Shown piece by piece: positions 15,922 through 24,950 of a stretch of DNA of 64,000 nucleotides. Numbering within the stretch: the stretch's first letter is position 1; each line of letters opens with the position of its first letter. The DNA is from Vulcaniibacterium thermophilum. Its GTDB lineage: Bacteria > Pseudomonadota > Gammaproteobacteria > Xanthomonadales > Xanthomonadaceae. The notes beneath the pieces are model-generated. The model saw nothing but the letters and a program-made list of their open reading frames with translations. It was not told where the DNA came from and ran no database searches. The stretch spans positions 1 through 64,000 of the forward strand of contig NZ_VOHJ01000012.1 in NCBI RefSeq assembly GCF_007923255.1, written 5' to 3'. The position numbers and the translations under genes are program-made.

Positions 15922-17721
15922 ATGAACGCACTGTCCAAGGAAGTCGCCGAGGTGACGCGAAAAACCGGCGCACCGGCGACCACGCTGCCGGCCCTCGAGG
16001 CCTGGGTCGCCGAGGTCGCCGCGCTGACGCAGCCGGATGCGATCCACTGGTGCGACGGCAGCGACGAGGAAAACGAGGCGCTGATCGCGAAGATGCTGAC
16101 CGACGGCACGCTGCTCAAGCTCAACGAGCGCACCCACCCCGACAGCTACCTGCACCGCTCGCATCCGGACGACGTCGCCCGCGTCGAGCACCTGACCTTC
16201 GTCTGCAGCCGCAACCGCGACGACGCCGGCCCGAACAACCCCTGGATGGCGCCCGACGAAGCGCACGCCAAGATGGACGCGCTGTTCGACGGCTGCATGC
16301 GCGGGCGCACGATGTACGTCATCCCGTACTGCATGGGCCCGATCGACTCGCCGCTGGCGCGCTGCGGCGTGGAGATCACCGATTCGCCGTACGTGGTCGC
16401 CAACATGCGGATCATGACCCGCATGGGCGCGGCGGCGCTCGCCCGCATCGAGCGCGAGGGCACCTTCGTCAAGGGCCTGCACTCCACCGGCGAGCTCGAT
16501 CCGAACCGCCGCTTCATCATGCACTTCCCGGAAGAGCTGACGATCAAGTCGTACGGCTCCGGCTACGGCGGCAACGCCCTGCTCGGCAAGAAGTGCCACG
16601 CGCTGCGCATCGCCTCCTGGCAGGCGCGCGAGGAGGGCTGGCTGGCCGAGCACATGCTGATCGTCGGCATCGAGAATCCGAAGGGCGAAACGCGCTACAT
16701 CGCGGCCGCCTTCCCGTCGGCCTGCGGCAAGACCAACCTCGCCATGCTGATTCCGCCGGAGGGCTACCGGCGCGACGGCTGGAAGGTGTGGACCGTCGGC
16801 GACGACATCTGCTGGATGCGTCCGGGCGCGGACGGCCGCCTGTACGCGATCAATCCGGAAGCCGGCTTCTTCGGCGTCGCGCCGGGCACCTCCAGCAAGT
16901 CGAATCCGAACGCGCTCGCCACGATCCGGCGCAACACGATTTTCACCAACGTCGCCCTGACCGCCGACGGCCAGCCGTGGTGGGAGGGACTCGACGACCG
17001 CGTGCCCGCCTTTGATTGGCGTGGCAATGCATACGATTCCAAACGCGGCCCGGCGGCCCATCCGAACGCCCGCTTCACCGTGTCCGCGCGTCAGTGTCCG
17101 AGCTGGACGCCGGCGGCCGAGGCCGCGCAGGGGGTGCCGATCAGCGCCATCGTGTTCGGCGGCCGGCGCGCCTCGCTGGTGCCCCTGGTGTTCCAGGCCC
17201 GCGACTGGCGCCACGGCGTGCTCGTGGGCGCGGCGATGGGGTCGGAGACCACCGCCGCCGCCACCGGCCAGGTCGGCGTGATGCGCCGCGATCCGATGGC
17301 GATGAAGCCGTTCTGCGGCTACAACTTCGCCGACTATTTCGCGCACTGGCTCTCGTTCGACCGCCCGGGCCTGAAGCTGCCGCCGATCTTCCACGTCAAC
17401 TGGTTCCGCAAAGGCGCCGACGGCAGGTTCCTGTGGCCCGGCTTCGGCGAGAACATGCGCGTGCTGGAGTGGATCCTCGACCGCGCCGAAGGCCGCGCCG
17501 GGGCGGTCGAAACGCCGATCGGCCACCTGCCGCGCGCGGACGACCTCAACCTCGACGGCCTCGACCTCGACGGCGCGGCACTGCAGACGCTGCTGACGTT
17601 CGACCGCGACGGCTGGCGCGCCGAGTTCGACAGCCTCGGCGCCTACCTCGACGAGTTCGGCGCGCGCATGCCGCAGGCGCTGAAGGACGAGCAGCGGCGG
17701 ATCCGGGAGCTGCTCGGCTGA
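15922..17721 (+). CDS. pckG: Phosphoenolpyruvate carboxykinase (GTP)
   Basis: The 599-aa product matches GTP-type PEPCK in length and motifs. 'AAFPSACGKTNLAMLIPPEG' (about residues 262-281) is the GTP-PEPCK active-site loop with the reactive Cys and the kinase P-loop, 'WTVGDDICWM' (about 291) follows, and 'YNFADYFAHWLSF' lies in the C-terminal half with 'HVNWFRKGADGRFLWPGFGE' (about 493). It converts oxaloacetate and GTP to PEP and CO2 in gluconeogenesis. An AGGAGG ribosome-binding site (about 15911) sets the ATG. Its TGA overlaps the ATG of the downstream Fe(II)/2OG oxygenase gene by one base (TGATG), so the two are translationally coupled. Confidence 0.97.
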   Translation: MNALSKEVAEVTRKTGAPATTLPALEAWVAEVAALTQPDAIHWCDGSDEENEALIAKMLTDGTLLKLNERTHPDSYLHRSHPDDVARVEHLTFVCSRNRDDAGPNNPWMAPDEAHAKMDALFDGCMRGRTMYVIPYCMGPIDSPLARCGVEITDSPYVVANMRIMTRMGAAALARIEREGTFVKGLHSTGELDPNRRFIMHFPEELTIKSYGSGYGGNALLGKKCHALRIASWQAREEGWLAEHMLIVGIENPKGETRYIAAAFPSACGKTNLAMLIPPEGYRRDGWKVWTVGDDICWMRPGADGRLYAINPEAGFFGVAPGTSSKSNPNALATIRRNTIFTNVALTADGQPWWEGLDDRVPAFDWRGNAYDSKRGPAAHPNARFTVSARQCPSWTPAAEAAQGVPISAIVFGGRRASLVPLVFQARDWRHGVLVGAAMGSETTAAATGQVGVMRRDPMAMKPFCGYNFADYFAHWLSFDRPGLKLPPIFHVNWFRKGADGRFLWPGFGENMRVLEWILDRAEGRAGAVETPIGHLPRADDLNLDGLDLDGAALQTLLTFDRDGWRAEFDSLGAYLDEFGARMPQALKDEQRRIRELLG

Positions 17722-18308
17722 TGGTCGCCGCCGCGCCGCCCGTCGTCGTCGCGCCCGACCGCGAGGTGCGGGTCGACGGGCGGCGCATCTGCATCTACGA
17801 CGGACTGCTGCCCAACGTCGAGCAGTACGTGGCGGCGCTGTCGCGCGCGGCGTTCACCCGCACCGAGATCGCGCGGCCGGAAACCGCGGAATACCGGCAC
17901 TGGGCGACCGAGATCAAGATCGACGCGCTGGTGCGGCAGCCGATCTTCGAACTGACGCGCCGCGCGGTCGCCGGTTTCGCGACCGACGGGCGCGGCTACC
18001 GCCCGTATCGCGCGTACACCAACGTCGCGAGCTACGGCGACATGCTGTTCACCCACACCGACTGCCTGCCCGACCAGCACGACCTGACCGCGCTCTGGTA
18101 CCTGTGCGAGCGCTGGGACGTCGAATGGGGCGGCGAGACGGTGTTCTACGACGCGCAGGAGGAGATCGCCTGCGCCGTGCGCCCGCGGCCGGGACGGCTC
18201 GTGGTGTTCGACGGCCGCATCCGCCACGCGGGACGGCCGCCGCACCGCATCTGCTACACGCCGCGCTACACGATGGCGATCAAGTTCGAACGGGTGGCGA
18301 TCGCCTAG
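17721..18308 (+). CDS. Fe(II)/2-oxoglutarate-dependent oxygenase (proline-hydroxylase-like fold)
   Basis: The 195-aa soluble protein has the complete facial triad: His112-x-Asp114 in 'MLFTHTDCLPDQHDLTALWY', the distal His169 in 'RLVVFDGRIRHAGRPP', and a basic residue for 2-oxoglutarate soon after (Arg177 or Arg182 in 'RICYTPRYTMAIKF'). 'WGGETVFYD' (137-145) is the characteristic GGET strand of 2OG-FeII prolyl-hydroxylase-like proteins. Start ATG 17721 is fused to the pckG stop (TGATG). Its 3' end overlaps the end of the convergent sulfotransferase gene by 4 bp. The substrate is unknown. Proximity to sulfotransferases and a second oxygenase suggests a shared modification pathway. Confidence 0.85.
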   Translation: MVAAAPPVVVAPDREVRVDGRRICIYDGLLPNVEQYVAALSRAAFTRTEIARPETAEYRHWATEIKIDALVRQPIFELTRRAVAGFATDGRGYRPYRAYTNVASYGDMLFTHTDCLPDQHDLTALWYLCERWDVEWGGETVFYDAQEEIACAVRPRPGRLVVFDGRIRHAGRPPHRICYTPRYTMAIKFERVAIA

Positions 18309-19318
18309 GCGGGCGCCGTCAGCGGCTTCCAGGCGCGCGGGGTGATCGCGGCGGGTTGCACCGCCGCTTCGGCCCAGGCGAGGGCGCGTTCGACGAGTGC
18401 GCCATGCGCCTGCAGCACCTGCTCGCGCTCGGCGGCGCGCTGCGTCGGGTCGTACGGCGTCTGCGACTTCGACTCGCGTCCGAACGTCGACGCAACGCGC
18501 GCTCCGACGCCTTCGCTCCCGAGGCCGAGCCACCGCGCGCAACGCTCGACGGTCGGCACCGGCGCGGCCAGTACCGTTGCAAAGTCCAGCGTGCGCAGGC
18601 GATCGGCGTGGTCGTGCTCGAGCGCCTGCGCGTACAGCTCCATCTGCGCGTACCAGGCCAGCACGCAGGCCTCGATCAGATTGAACGGCGCGCGCGGATC
18701 GATCCCGAGCCGCGCCGGAAGGCGGGTGAAGGGCAGCAGCGCCTGCGCCATCCACCGGATCGGGACCTCGGCCTCGGGCCCCTTCTTGAGACAGGAGACG
18801 AGAAACTCGCGCAGGTCGCTGTAGAGCAGCACCGCCGGCGCCTGCGGGGCGGCGGCGAGGATCTGCGGCAGCAGGCCGTTGGCCTGGTTGGCCGGCTTCA
18901 CCAGCACGCGTCCGCCGGGCGCCCAAGGGCGCGCCAGCAAGGCAAGCGCGGCGCGCAGGCGATCCTGCGCCGCGGCGTTCCAGCGTCCGGCCAACTGGAC
19001 GCGCGCCAGCGCATGCAGCACCAGCGGCTCCTTCAGCGAAACCGCGCGCGGCGGCGCTTCCAATGCGCGCGACAGCAGCGTCGAGCCGCAGAACGCGGTG
19101 TGGAACAGCAGCCCCGGCGTCGCCGCCGGCCGGGTGGCATCGAGCACGTCGGCGGCCGCGATCTGCACCGCCTCCGCATCAAGACCCATGCGCTGGTCGA
19201 GGAACGCCGGCCGCGTCAGGTCCTCGAGCGCGACGTGCGAGAAGACGAAGCCATCCTGCTCCGGGCGGTAATCGCGGAGGAACCACGCCGGGTCGGAAAG
19301 ATCAACCGGCGCCGCCAT
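18305..19318 (-). CDS. Sulfotransferase-like protein
   Basis: The 337-aa protein contains 'PGLLFHTAFCGSTLLSRALE' (about residues 68-87), which fits the 5'-phosphosulfate-binding loop of PAPS-dependent sulfotransferases in a divergent form (CGSTLLSR in place of RSGTT). 'LLYSDLREFLVSCLKKG' (about 164-180) corresponds to the 3'-phosphate-binding region. It belongs to the sulfotransferase superfamily of marginal members often labelled hypothetical. The start overlaps the preceding oxygenase gene by 17 bp, so it is the last gene of a three-gene run (TPR-sulfotransferase, oxygenase, sulfotransferase). No signal peptide or membrane segment is visible. Acceptor unknown. Confidence 0.65.
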   Translation of the reverse strand: MAAPVDLSDPAWFLRDYRPEQDGFVFSHVALEDLTRPAFLDQRMGLDAEAVQIAAADVLDATRPAATPGLLFHTAFCGSTLLSRALEAPPRAVSLKEPLVLHALARVQLAGRWNAAAQDRLRAALALLARPWAPGGRVLVKPANQANGLLPQILAAAPQAPAVLLYSDLREFLVSCLKKGPEAEVPIRWMAQALLPFTRLPARLGIDPRAPFNLIEACVLAWYAQMELYAQALEHDHADRLRTLDFATVLAAPVPTVERCARWLGLGSEGVGARVASTFGRESKSQTPYDPTQRAAEREQVLQAHGALVERALAWAEAAVQPAAITPRAWKPLTAPA

Positions 19319-19973
19319 CTTCCTTCATCGCGAACCAGCAGTTGAAGGCGATCGTGATGCGCTCGTCCTGGCCGTAGAAGGGCAGCACCTCGTGCTGCAG
19401 CCAGGAGGGGAACAGCACCAGCTGGCCGGGTTGGAAGCGGATGTTCCAGGTGCCGTGGCCGTACGGGGCTTGGAAGCGCAAATTGCCGGGGTCGAGGAAG
19501 TAGTTGGCGTAGTGGTGCGGGTTGTGGAAGCGCAGCACGCCCGACTCCGGGCGGTCGGGCGGCATTTCGCCCGGTGCGACGCAGTAGACGCCGGACCACG
19601 ACGCCATCGGGTGGGTATGCAGGATGGTGAAACCGCCGTGGCGCGTCACGTGGAACCAGGTGTGCGAGTAGATCTGCAGACGCGCCATCTCCTCCGGCGT
19701 ATAGCCGTTCACCTGCTGCACGACACGTCCGAGCATGGCCCAGCAGAACTGGCGCAGACGCTGCACGCACGGCTCGGGCCAGGAAAACAGGTTGAAGTCG
19801 CTCTCGAACACGCCCGGCTGGAGTTTCAGCGACGGATGCGGGTTGGCATAGCGCTCGCCTTCGGCTTCTCGCGCCAGCAGCAGCGCTTTCAGTTCGGCGT
19901 TGAGGGCGTTGGCATCCGGATGCACGGCCTGCGCCATCGGCACCGCGAACATCGGGAACAACTTGAACGTCAT
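19302..19973 (-). CDS. Putative Fe(II)/2-oxoglutarate oxygenase of the TIGR02466 type
   Basis: The 223-aa product matches the TIGR02466/PF13759 pattern from memory: 'SHTWFHVTRHGGFTILHTHP' (about 103-122), 'SWSGVYCV' (125-132), then 'LVLFPSWLQHEVLPFYG' and 'RITIAFNCW'. The candidate metal ligands are His119/His121 and His194, and Arg205 would bind 2-oxoglutarate. The gene starts 10 bp after the TPR-sulfotransferase stop and overlaps the following sulfotransferase start, so all three are likely one transcript. Family members are commonly found near TonB-dependent receptors and sulfotransferases, but no reaction is established to my knowledge. Cytoplasmic by sequence. Confidence 0.8.
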   Translation of the reverse strand: MTFKLFPMFAVPMAQAVHPDANALNAELKALLLAREAEGERYANPHPSLKLQPGVFESDFNLFSWPEPCVQRLRQFCWAMLGRVVQQVNGYTPEEMARLQIYSHTWFHVTRHGGFTILHTHPMASWSGVYCVAPGEMPPDRPESGVLRFHNPHHYANYFLDPGNLRFQAPYGHGTWNIRFQPGQLVLFPSWLQHEVLPFYGQDERITIAFNCWFAMKEDGGAG

Positions 19974-19983
19974 CGGCCTCGCC

Positions 19984-21558
19984 TCACGTCAGCTCGGGAT
20001 GGGCGGCGAAGAAGCGCGCCAGCGGCTGCAACTGCGCCTCGTAGCGCCGCCAGGCGCCGATGCCGCGGTCGTTGATCGGCTGGCGCACCTGCACGGCGGA
20101 GGCGGTCGACACCGGCTGGGTGTTGCGTTCGATACGCCAGGCATCGGGGTTGGGCGGCAGACCGCAGAACTCGAGCATGCGCCGCGTCGTCGTTTCCGGA
20201 TCGGCCACCAGCGTTTCCAGCCGGATGTCCAGGATGCGGTTCCGCAGCCGGTCGTGCCATCCCCGCATCAGCCCGTGATACCCGCGGTAGTACCGCGCCA
20301 TGTCGTCCTGCGCATACGACGCGCCGTAGCTGCGGGCGAACAGGTGCTTGAGGTTGCTGAAGCAGGTGTCCAACGGATCGCGGCGGACATGGACGATCCG
20401 CGCCTGCGGCAGCGCCGCGGCGATCCACGGCAGCAGCAGGAAATTGAACGGGAACTTGTCGGTGTGGAAGCGTCGTCCGCCTCGCCTGTATGCGGTGAGC
20501 TCGAGATAGCGACGCCCGACCGCCGGCCAATCGACGGCGCGGTCCTGCAGCAGCTCGGCAGGCGCCATCGAAAGCATCGCACCGGCCGGCGACTGCACGC
20601 CCAGGTGTTCGTGCAACGCCGCGGCAAAGCAGAACAGCTCGCCACCCTGCGCGACGTCGTCGTTGTTGCCGACGACCCGCTCCACCAGCGTCGTGCCCGA
20701 GCGCGGAAGGCCAACGATGAAGATCGGGACCGGGGCATCGGCATCCGCACGATCGGGCGCGGAGAGCGCGTCCGCCGCCGCCGGAAGGCGGGCGAGCTGG
20801 GCGAGGTCCTGGCCGTCGTAGCGGATGCGCGCGCGCTGCAACCGCATTCCGCTCTCGAGTTCGAAGAACGCCTCGGTACGGCGATCCAGCGCGTCGAGCG
20901 TGTTGAACAGCGCGTAGCAGCAGAGCACCTCGTCCATGGGGTTGCCGGCGTTGACCAGCGCCTCGCGGAGCTGCCGCACGCGGGCTTCGCCGCCGGCCGC
21001 GCCCTCGAAGGTGCTCAGCGACCAGAGCGCCTTGGCGAAGTGGGGGAACTTGCCGATCAGGGTGTGGAATCGCTCGCGGGCGGCGTCGGTTTCGCCGCAG
21101 TAGAGCAGGCCCTGCGCCTCGTTGTAACGATAGGTGGCGCTGCCCGGCGCGGCCGCCGCGGCGCGCGCGAACCAGGGCTGCGCACGTTCGTGCTCGCCGG
21201 TCAGCGAGAACACCGAGCCGATAGTGTTGGCGATGCGCGCCTCGACGCGCTCCGGCGCGATGCTGCGAAGCGGCGCGAGCGTTCCGATCGCATCGCCCCA
21301 CAGGCCGTAGTTCACCTGCATCTGCGCCAGGTGCGCGCGGTAGAGCAGGTTGTTCGGCTCGAGCGCGACCGCCTCCTTCGCCGACGCCACCGCAGTGAGC
21401 GCCTGGCCGAGGCCGCTCTCGGTCCCGCTGCGATGGAACCACCCTTCCGCATAGCGCGGGTACTGTGCGGTCAATGTGCGGTAGGCGTCGAGCGACTGCG
21501 CGACCTGGCGCTGCTCCATCAACTTTCGTGCCGTCTGCAGCAGGGCGACTGCGCTCAT
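19984..21558 (-). CDS. Tetratricopeptide-repeat sulfotransferase
   Basis: The 524-aa protein has an N-terminal TPR array (about residues 1-215; units such as 'AYRTLTAQYPRYAEGWFHRS' and 'EAVALEPNNLLYRAHLAQMQ'). A C-terminal PAPS-dependent sulfotransferase domain follows. 'FIVGLPRSGTTLVERVVGNN' (about 276-295) is a textbook 5'-phosphosulfate loop, and 'VHVRRDPLDTCFSNLKHLFA' (about 388-407) is the 3'-phosphate site. The TPR part probably recruits a protein partner, which hints at a protein or peptide acceptor, although this is inference. A GGAGAGAG ribosome-binding site precedes ATG 21558. A terminator at 21620-21651 separates it from the TonB receptor gene upstream, so it has its own promoter, which I could not identify. 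Confidence 0.9.
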   Translation of the reverse strand: MSAVALLQTARKLMEQRQVAQSLDAYRTLTAQYPRYAEGWFHRSGTESGLGQALTAVASAKEAVALEPNNLLYRAHLAQMQVNYGLWGDAIGTLAPLRSIAPERVEARIANTIGSVFSLTGEHERAQPWFARAAAAAPGSATYRYNEAQGLLYCGETDAARERFHTLIGKFPHFAKALWSLSTFEGAAGGEARVRQLREALVNAGNPMDEVLCCYALFNTLDALDRRTEAFFELESGMRLQRARIRYDGQDLAQLARLPAAADALSAPDRADADAPVPIFIVGLPRSGTTLVERVVGNNDDVAQGGELFCFAAALHEHLGVQSPAGAMLSMAPAELLQDRAVDWPAVGRRYLELTAYRRGGRRFHTDKFPFNFLLLPWIAAALPQARIVHVRRDPLDTCFSNLKHLFARSYGASYAQDDMARYYRGYHGLMRGWHDRLRNRILDIRLETLVADPETTTRRMLEFCGLPPNPDAWRIERNTQPVSTASAVQVRQPINDRGIGAWRRYEAQLQPLARFFAAHPELT

Positions 21559-21619
21559 TCGTCACTCTCTCCGGGGCTGCAAGCCTAGCAAAACGCGGCG
21601 TCCGGCCAGGAGGCCGTGT

Positions 21620-21651
21620 CAAAAAACGAAGGCCCCTTGCGGGGCCTTCGT
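21620..21651 (-). terminator. Rho-independent terminator of the first TonB-dependent receptor gene
   Basis: An 11-bp stem (ACGAAGGCCCC / GGGGCCTTCGT at 21626-21636 and 21641-21651) with a TTGC loop is followed on the minus strand by a run of seven T. It lies 18 bp past the receptor stop. The loop and the GGCCCC core are the same as in the terminator at 24900-24927. Confidence 0.9.
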
Positions 21652-21669
21652 CGACACGCCAGCGCAGGA

Positions 21670-24624
21670 TCAGAACTTCTGGTCGTAGCGCAGGTAGTAG
21701 AACTGCCCGGGCAGCTCGTACTGCGGGTCGAAGCTGTTGGCGAAGGCCTGGTACGACACCGGCGGATCCTCGTCGAACAGGTTGTTGACGCCGAGGGCGA
21801 CGCGGGCGTTCCAGGGCAGCTTCACGCCGACCTGGGCGTCCCAGTACATCGTCGCTTCGAGCGTGTTCTCGATCCGGCGGACGGGCGAGCCGGTGAAGTC
21901 CTCGCTCGGCACGTTCGGATCCGAACACAGGTTCTCGAACTCCGGCGTCTGCGTGTACAGCGCGACCACCGCCACGCCGCTGCAATCCTCGTCGAGCGCC
22001 GAGTACCAGCGGCCCTTGAGCGAGGCATCCCAGTCGCCGCGCTCCCAGTTCACGCTCAGGTTCGAACGCAGGCGCCACACCGGGAAGTTGGTGCTGTAGT
22101 TGCCCACGCGCGAGACCGGGGCGGAGGCGTCGGAGATGCGGGTCTCGTACTTGCTGATGTACGCGTTATCCCAGTTGACCGAGAACTTGCCGAAGCCGGT
22201 TTCGAAGGTGTAGTCGACGGTGAAGTCGTAGCCTTCGATGTCGGCGCTACCCTGGTTGGTCAGGGTGGCGTTCACGTCGGCCACGTCGCCGGTGGTCGGG
22301 TCGCGGGTGATCAGCGAGCACGCGAACGCGTCGCGCTCGGTCGGCAGCGCCAGATAGCAGTCGTCGATCGCCTGCTGGATGCCGATCGCCTGGATCGGAT
22401 CCTCGATCTCGATCTTCCACCAGTCGAGGCTCATGCTCAGGCCCGGCGCGAAACCGGGGCTCCAGACCAGGCCCAACGTGCGCGAGGTCGAGGTCTCCGG
22501 CTGCAGGTTCGGGTTGCCGCCGACCGTGGTGCGGATCTGCGGGTTGGGCTGCGAGTAGTTGGCCGGAACGCCGTCGGCGACGCAGTTGGCGGTGACGGCC
22601 GCGAGGGCGGCCGAACTCAACTGGCCGGTCGCGGCCGCCGCGTACAGGTTGATCGCGTCGCAGGGATCGTACAGGGTCGGGAAGTTGTCGGCGGTACCGG
22701 CGAACAGCTCGTTGATCGACGGCGCGCGGAAGCCCTTGCTCCAGTTACCGCGGACCAGCAGGTCCTCGAACGGCTTCCACTTGAAGCCGAACTTCGGGTT
22801 CATGGTGTCGCCGAAGGTCGAGTAATCCGAGTAGCGCGCGGCCACCGAGAACTCGAGGAGATCGGCGCCGGCCACGTCCTTCAGCAGCGGGATGCTGAGC
22901 TCGGCGAAGAACTCGTCCACGGTGTAGCCGCCCGCGGTGGACGTCGACTGGCTGCCCGAAGTCAGGCCCGACGACGCCAGCGCGTCCGGATTGAACGAGC
23001 CGTTGACTTCGCGATGCTCGTAGCCGGTCGCGAAGGCCAGCATGCCGCCGGGCAGCTCGGCGATTTCGCCCGACAGGTTGGCGAAGTACGACTTCTGCTC
23101 GTCGTAGATCGTGGCGTGGTCAACGTAGTTGATGTAATTCACCATCTCCCGCGTCATGTCCTCGGCATTGCCCATGACATTGAGCGGGACGCACCCTTCG
23201 ATGATGGTGGTCGGGTCGCCCGGCGTGCGCACGCACACCGGCACGCCGTTGACGATCATCGACGGGCCCACCGCATCGCGCACGCGCGCGAGGTTCTGCA
23301 GGCCGTAGGTGACATCGGTCTCGTTGTTGTCGGTGTAGCTCGTGCCGACATCCCAAGCGAAGTACTTCTCGCCGAGCTCGAAGCTGCCTTCGATCGCGCC
23401 GGCGAAGCGGAACGTGTCGACGTCCTGGTGGAAGCGGCGGGGCGCGAAGCTCGGCATGCGGATCTGGACACGGGTGATGTCCACGCCGAACGGGTTGTAG
23501 ATGCTGTCCGCCGACAGGTTGAACGTGTACGACAGCGAGGTCGGCGCGTTGAAGCCGGGCGGCAGCGTCTCGCCGAAGCTCAGCGGCTGGGGCGCGAGGT
23601 ACTGCTCGGAGCGGCGTTCGTTGTACATCACCTCGGCCTTGACCGCGATCGAGTCGGTCAGATCGAAGCGCGCCTGGCCGAAGATGCCGATGCGTTCCTG
23701 CGGGGTGGAGAGGTAGTTCTCGGGCGCGAAGTTGAAGCCGTCCGAAGTGATACTGAACGCCCGGAACTGCGAGACGACCGACGGATCGCACACCTGGTTG
23801 TTCGGGCAGCCGGCCGCGCCGGGAATCAGCGTGAACTGACCGGGGCCCTGCGTCGGGTAGTCGAAGCGGCCGAAGCGGCTGGTCGAGGAGGCGCCGGCGA
23901 GCACGTTGGTGCCCGGCAGGCCGAACGCCGGCACCGCCGAGATCTCACGGTCGCCGGCGAACACCGGCTCCTGCTTGACGTAGTTGGCGCCCAGCATCGC
24001 GTTGAAGCGGTCCGAGCCGCCGCCGACGATGAAGTCGTACGCCTGCTGCGTGCCGTCGCCTTCGTTGGTGGTGCCGATGAACGCCGAGGCCGAGGCGCCT
24101 TCGAAGTTCTGGCGCGTGATGATGTTGACCACGCCCGCGATCGCATCCGAGCCGTAGATCGCCGAGGCGCCGTCCTTCAGGACTTCGATGCGCTCGACCG
24201 CGGCGATCGGGATCGTGTTGAGGTCGACCGCACCGCCCAGGCCGGTCACCCAGCGCCGGCCGTTGACCAGCACCAGGGTGCGGTTCGAGCCGAGGTTGCG
24301 CAGGTCGATCTGGGTCTGGCCGTTGCCGCCGTTGTTGAACGTCGTGTTGAGCGCGGCACCGCTGGTGGAAATCTGCTGCAGCACGTCGCCGACGGAGGTC
24401 ACGCCGGTGCTCTCGATCGCCTGGCGGTCGAGGCTCAGGATCGGCTGCGAGGTCTCGGTGTCGACACGCTTGATGCGCGAACCCGTCACTTCCACGCGGT
24501 CGAGGGTGGCCGGATCCTCCTGCGCTTCCTGCGCAAGGGCCAGGCCCGTGCCCGCCACCGTGGTGGCGCCCACGGCGAGCGCGAAGGTAATCGCGTCCCG
24601 TAGCTTGCTGGTCTTGTACGTCAT
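21670..24624 (-). CDS. TonB-dependent outer-membrane receptor (large, LRDAITFAL-type)
   Basis: The 984-aa protein has a signal peptide (LRDAITFALAVGATTVAGTG, cleaved near Ala-Gln at about residue 31). The plug domain shows 'LDRVEVTGSRIKR' as a TonB-box-like start, 'VLVNGRRWV', 'VERIEVLKDGASAIYGSDAI' and 'GVVNIITRQNFEGA'. The long C-terminal beta-barrel ends in 'FYYLRYDQKF' with a terminal Phe, the signal for BAM insertion. The ATG at 24624 follows a GGAGAGAG site; a longer reading from 24681 lacks one. It imports an unidentified substrate (peptide, glycan or siderophore) with TonB energy. It shares a promoter box and terminator design with its paralogue upstream. No SusD-like partner is present. 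Confidence 0.95.
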   Translation of the reverse strand: MTYKTSKLRDAITFALAVGATTVAGTGLALAQEAQEDPATLDRVEVTGSRIKRVDTETSQPILSLDRQAIESTGVTSVGDVLQQISTSGAALNTTFNNGGNGQTQIDLRNLGSNRTLVLVNGRRWVTGLGGAVDLNTIPIAAVERIEVLKDGASAIYGSDAIAGVVNIITRQNFEGASASAFIGTTNEGDGTQQAYDFIVGGGSDRFNAMLGANYVKQEPVFAGDREISAVPAFGLPGTNVLAGASSTSRFGRFDYPTQGPGQFTLIPGAAGCPNNQVCDPSVVSQFRAFSITSDGFNFAPENYLSTPQERIGIFGQARFDLTDSIAVKAEVMYNERRSEQYLAPQPLSFGETLPPGFNAPTSLSYTFNLSADSIYNPFGVDITRVQIRMPSFAPRRFHQDVDTFRFAGAIEGSFELGEKYFAWDVGTSYTDNNETDVTYGLQNLARVRDAVGPSMIVNGVPVCVRTPGDPTTIIEGCVPLNVMGNAEDMTREMVNYINYVDHATIYDEQKSYFANLSGEIAELPGGMLAFATGYEHREVNGSFNPDALASSGLTSGSQSTSTAGGYTVDEFFAELSIPLLKDVAGADLLEFSVAARYSDYSTFGDTMNPKFGFKWKPFEDLLVRGNWSKGFRAPSINELFAGTADNFPTLYDPCDAINLYAAAATGQLSSAALAAVTANCVADGVPANYSQPNPQIRTTVGGNPNLQPETSTSRTLGLVWSPGFAPGLSMSLDWWKIEIEDPIQAIGIQQAIDDCYLALPTERDAFACSLITRDPTTGDVADVNATLTNQGSADIEGYDFTVDYTFETGFGKFSVNWDNAYISKYETRISDASAPVSRVGNYSTNFPVWRLRSNLSVNWERGDWDASLKGRWYSALDEDCSGVAVVALYTQTPEFENLCSDPNVPSEDFTGSPVRRIENTLEATMYWDAQVGVKLPWNARVALGVNNLFDEDPPVSYQAFANSFDPQYELPGQFYYLRYDQKF

Positions 24625-24712
24625 CTCTCTCTCCAAGTGGGTGGTCTTGGTAGTCCCATGGGAACCTCGCCGGAAACGCAAACGGTCGCGCCAAAGTCAG
24701 CAAGGTGGCCCG

Positions 24713-24753
24713 ATAGTACCCCCCTTCGGGTCGAGAATTAAAGTGGCGTTAAG
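24713..24753 (-). promoter_or_regulatory. Promoter with conserved receptor box, first TonB-dependent receptor
   Basis: On the plus strand AATTAAAGTGGCGTTAAG occupies 24736-24753; read on the minus strand its end supplies a TTTAATT -35-like element. TACTAT (minus; 24718-24713) follows after 17 bp as a good -10. An 18-bp sequence with a single mismatch occurs at the same place before the second receptor gene. Confidence 0.65.
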
Positions 24754-24899
24754 TGGGACGGCCGGGCCAGGCGAAGCCACGCCGACGCCGCGCGGAGCCA
24801 GCGCAGCGGCCGGCAGAAGGTGCCCGAACGCTCTCTTTCGTTGTCGTGCGGCAGGCGTGCTCCTGGGTTCCGCGAACGCGCACCAGGCATCGCCTCGCC

Positions 24900-24927
24900 A
24901 AAAAAGACGGCCCCTTGCGGGGCCGTC
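24900..24927 (-). terminator. Rho-independent terminator of the second TonB-dependent receptor gene
   Basis: A 9-bp stem (GACGGCCCC / GGGGCCGTC at 24906-24914 and 24919-24927) with a TTGC loop is followed on the minus strand by six T. It sits 23 bp past the receptor stop. The rest of the 24754-24899 spacer shows nothing I can assign. Confidence 0.9.
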
Positions 24928-24950
24928 GAAACAGGCGGAACTGTCGTCGA

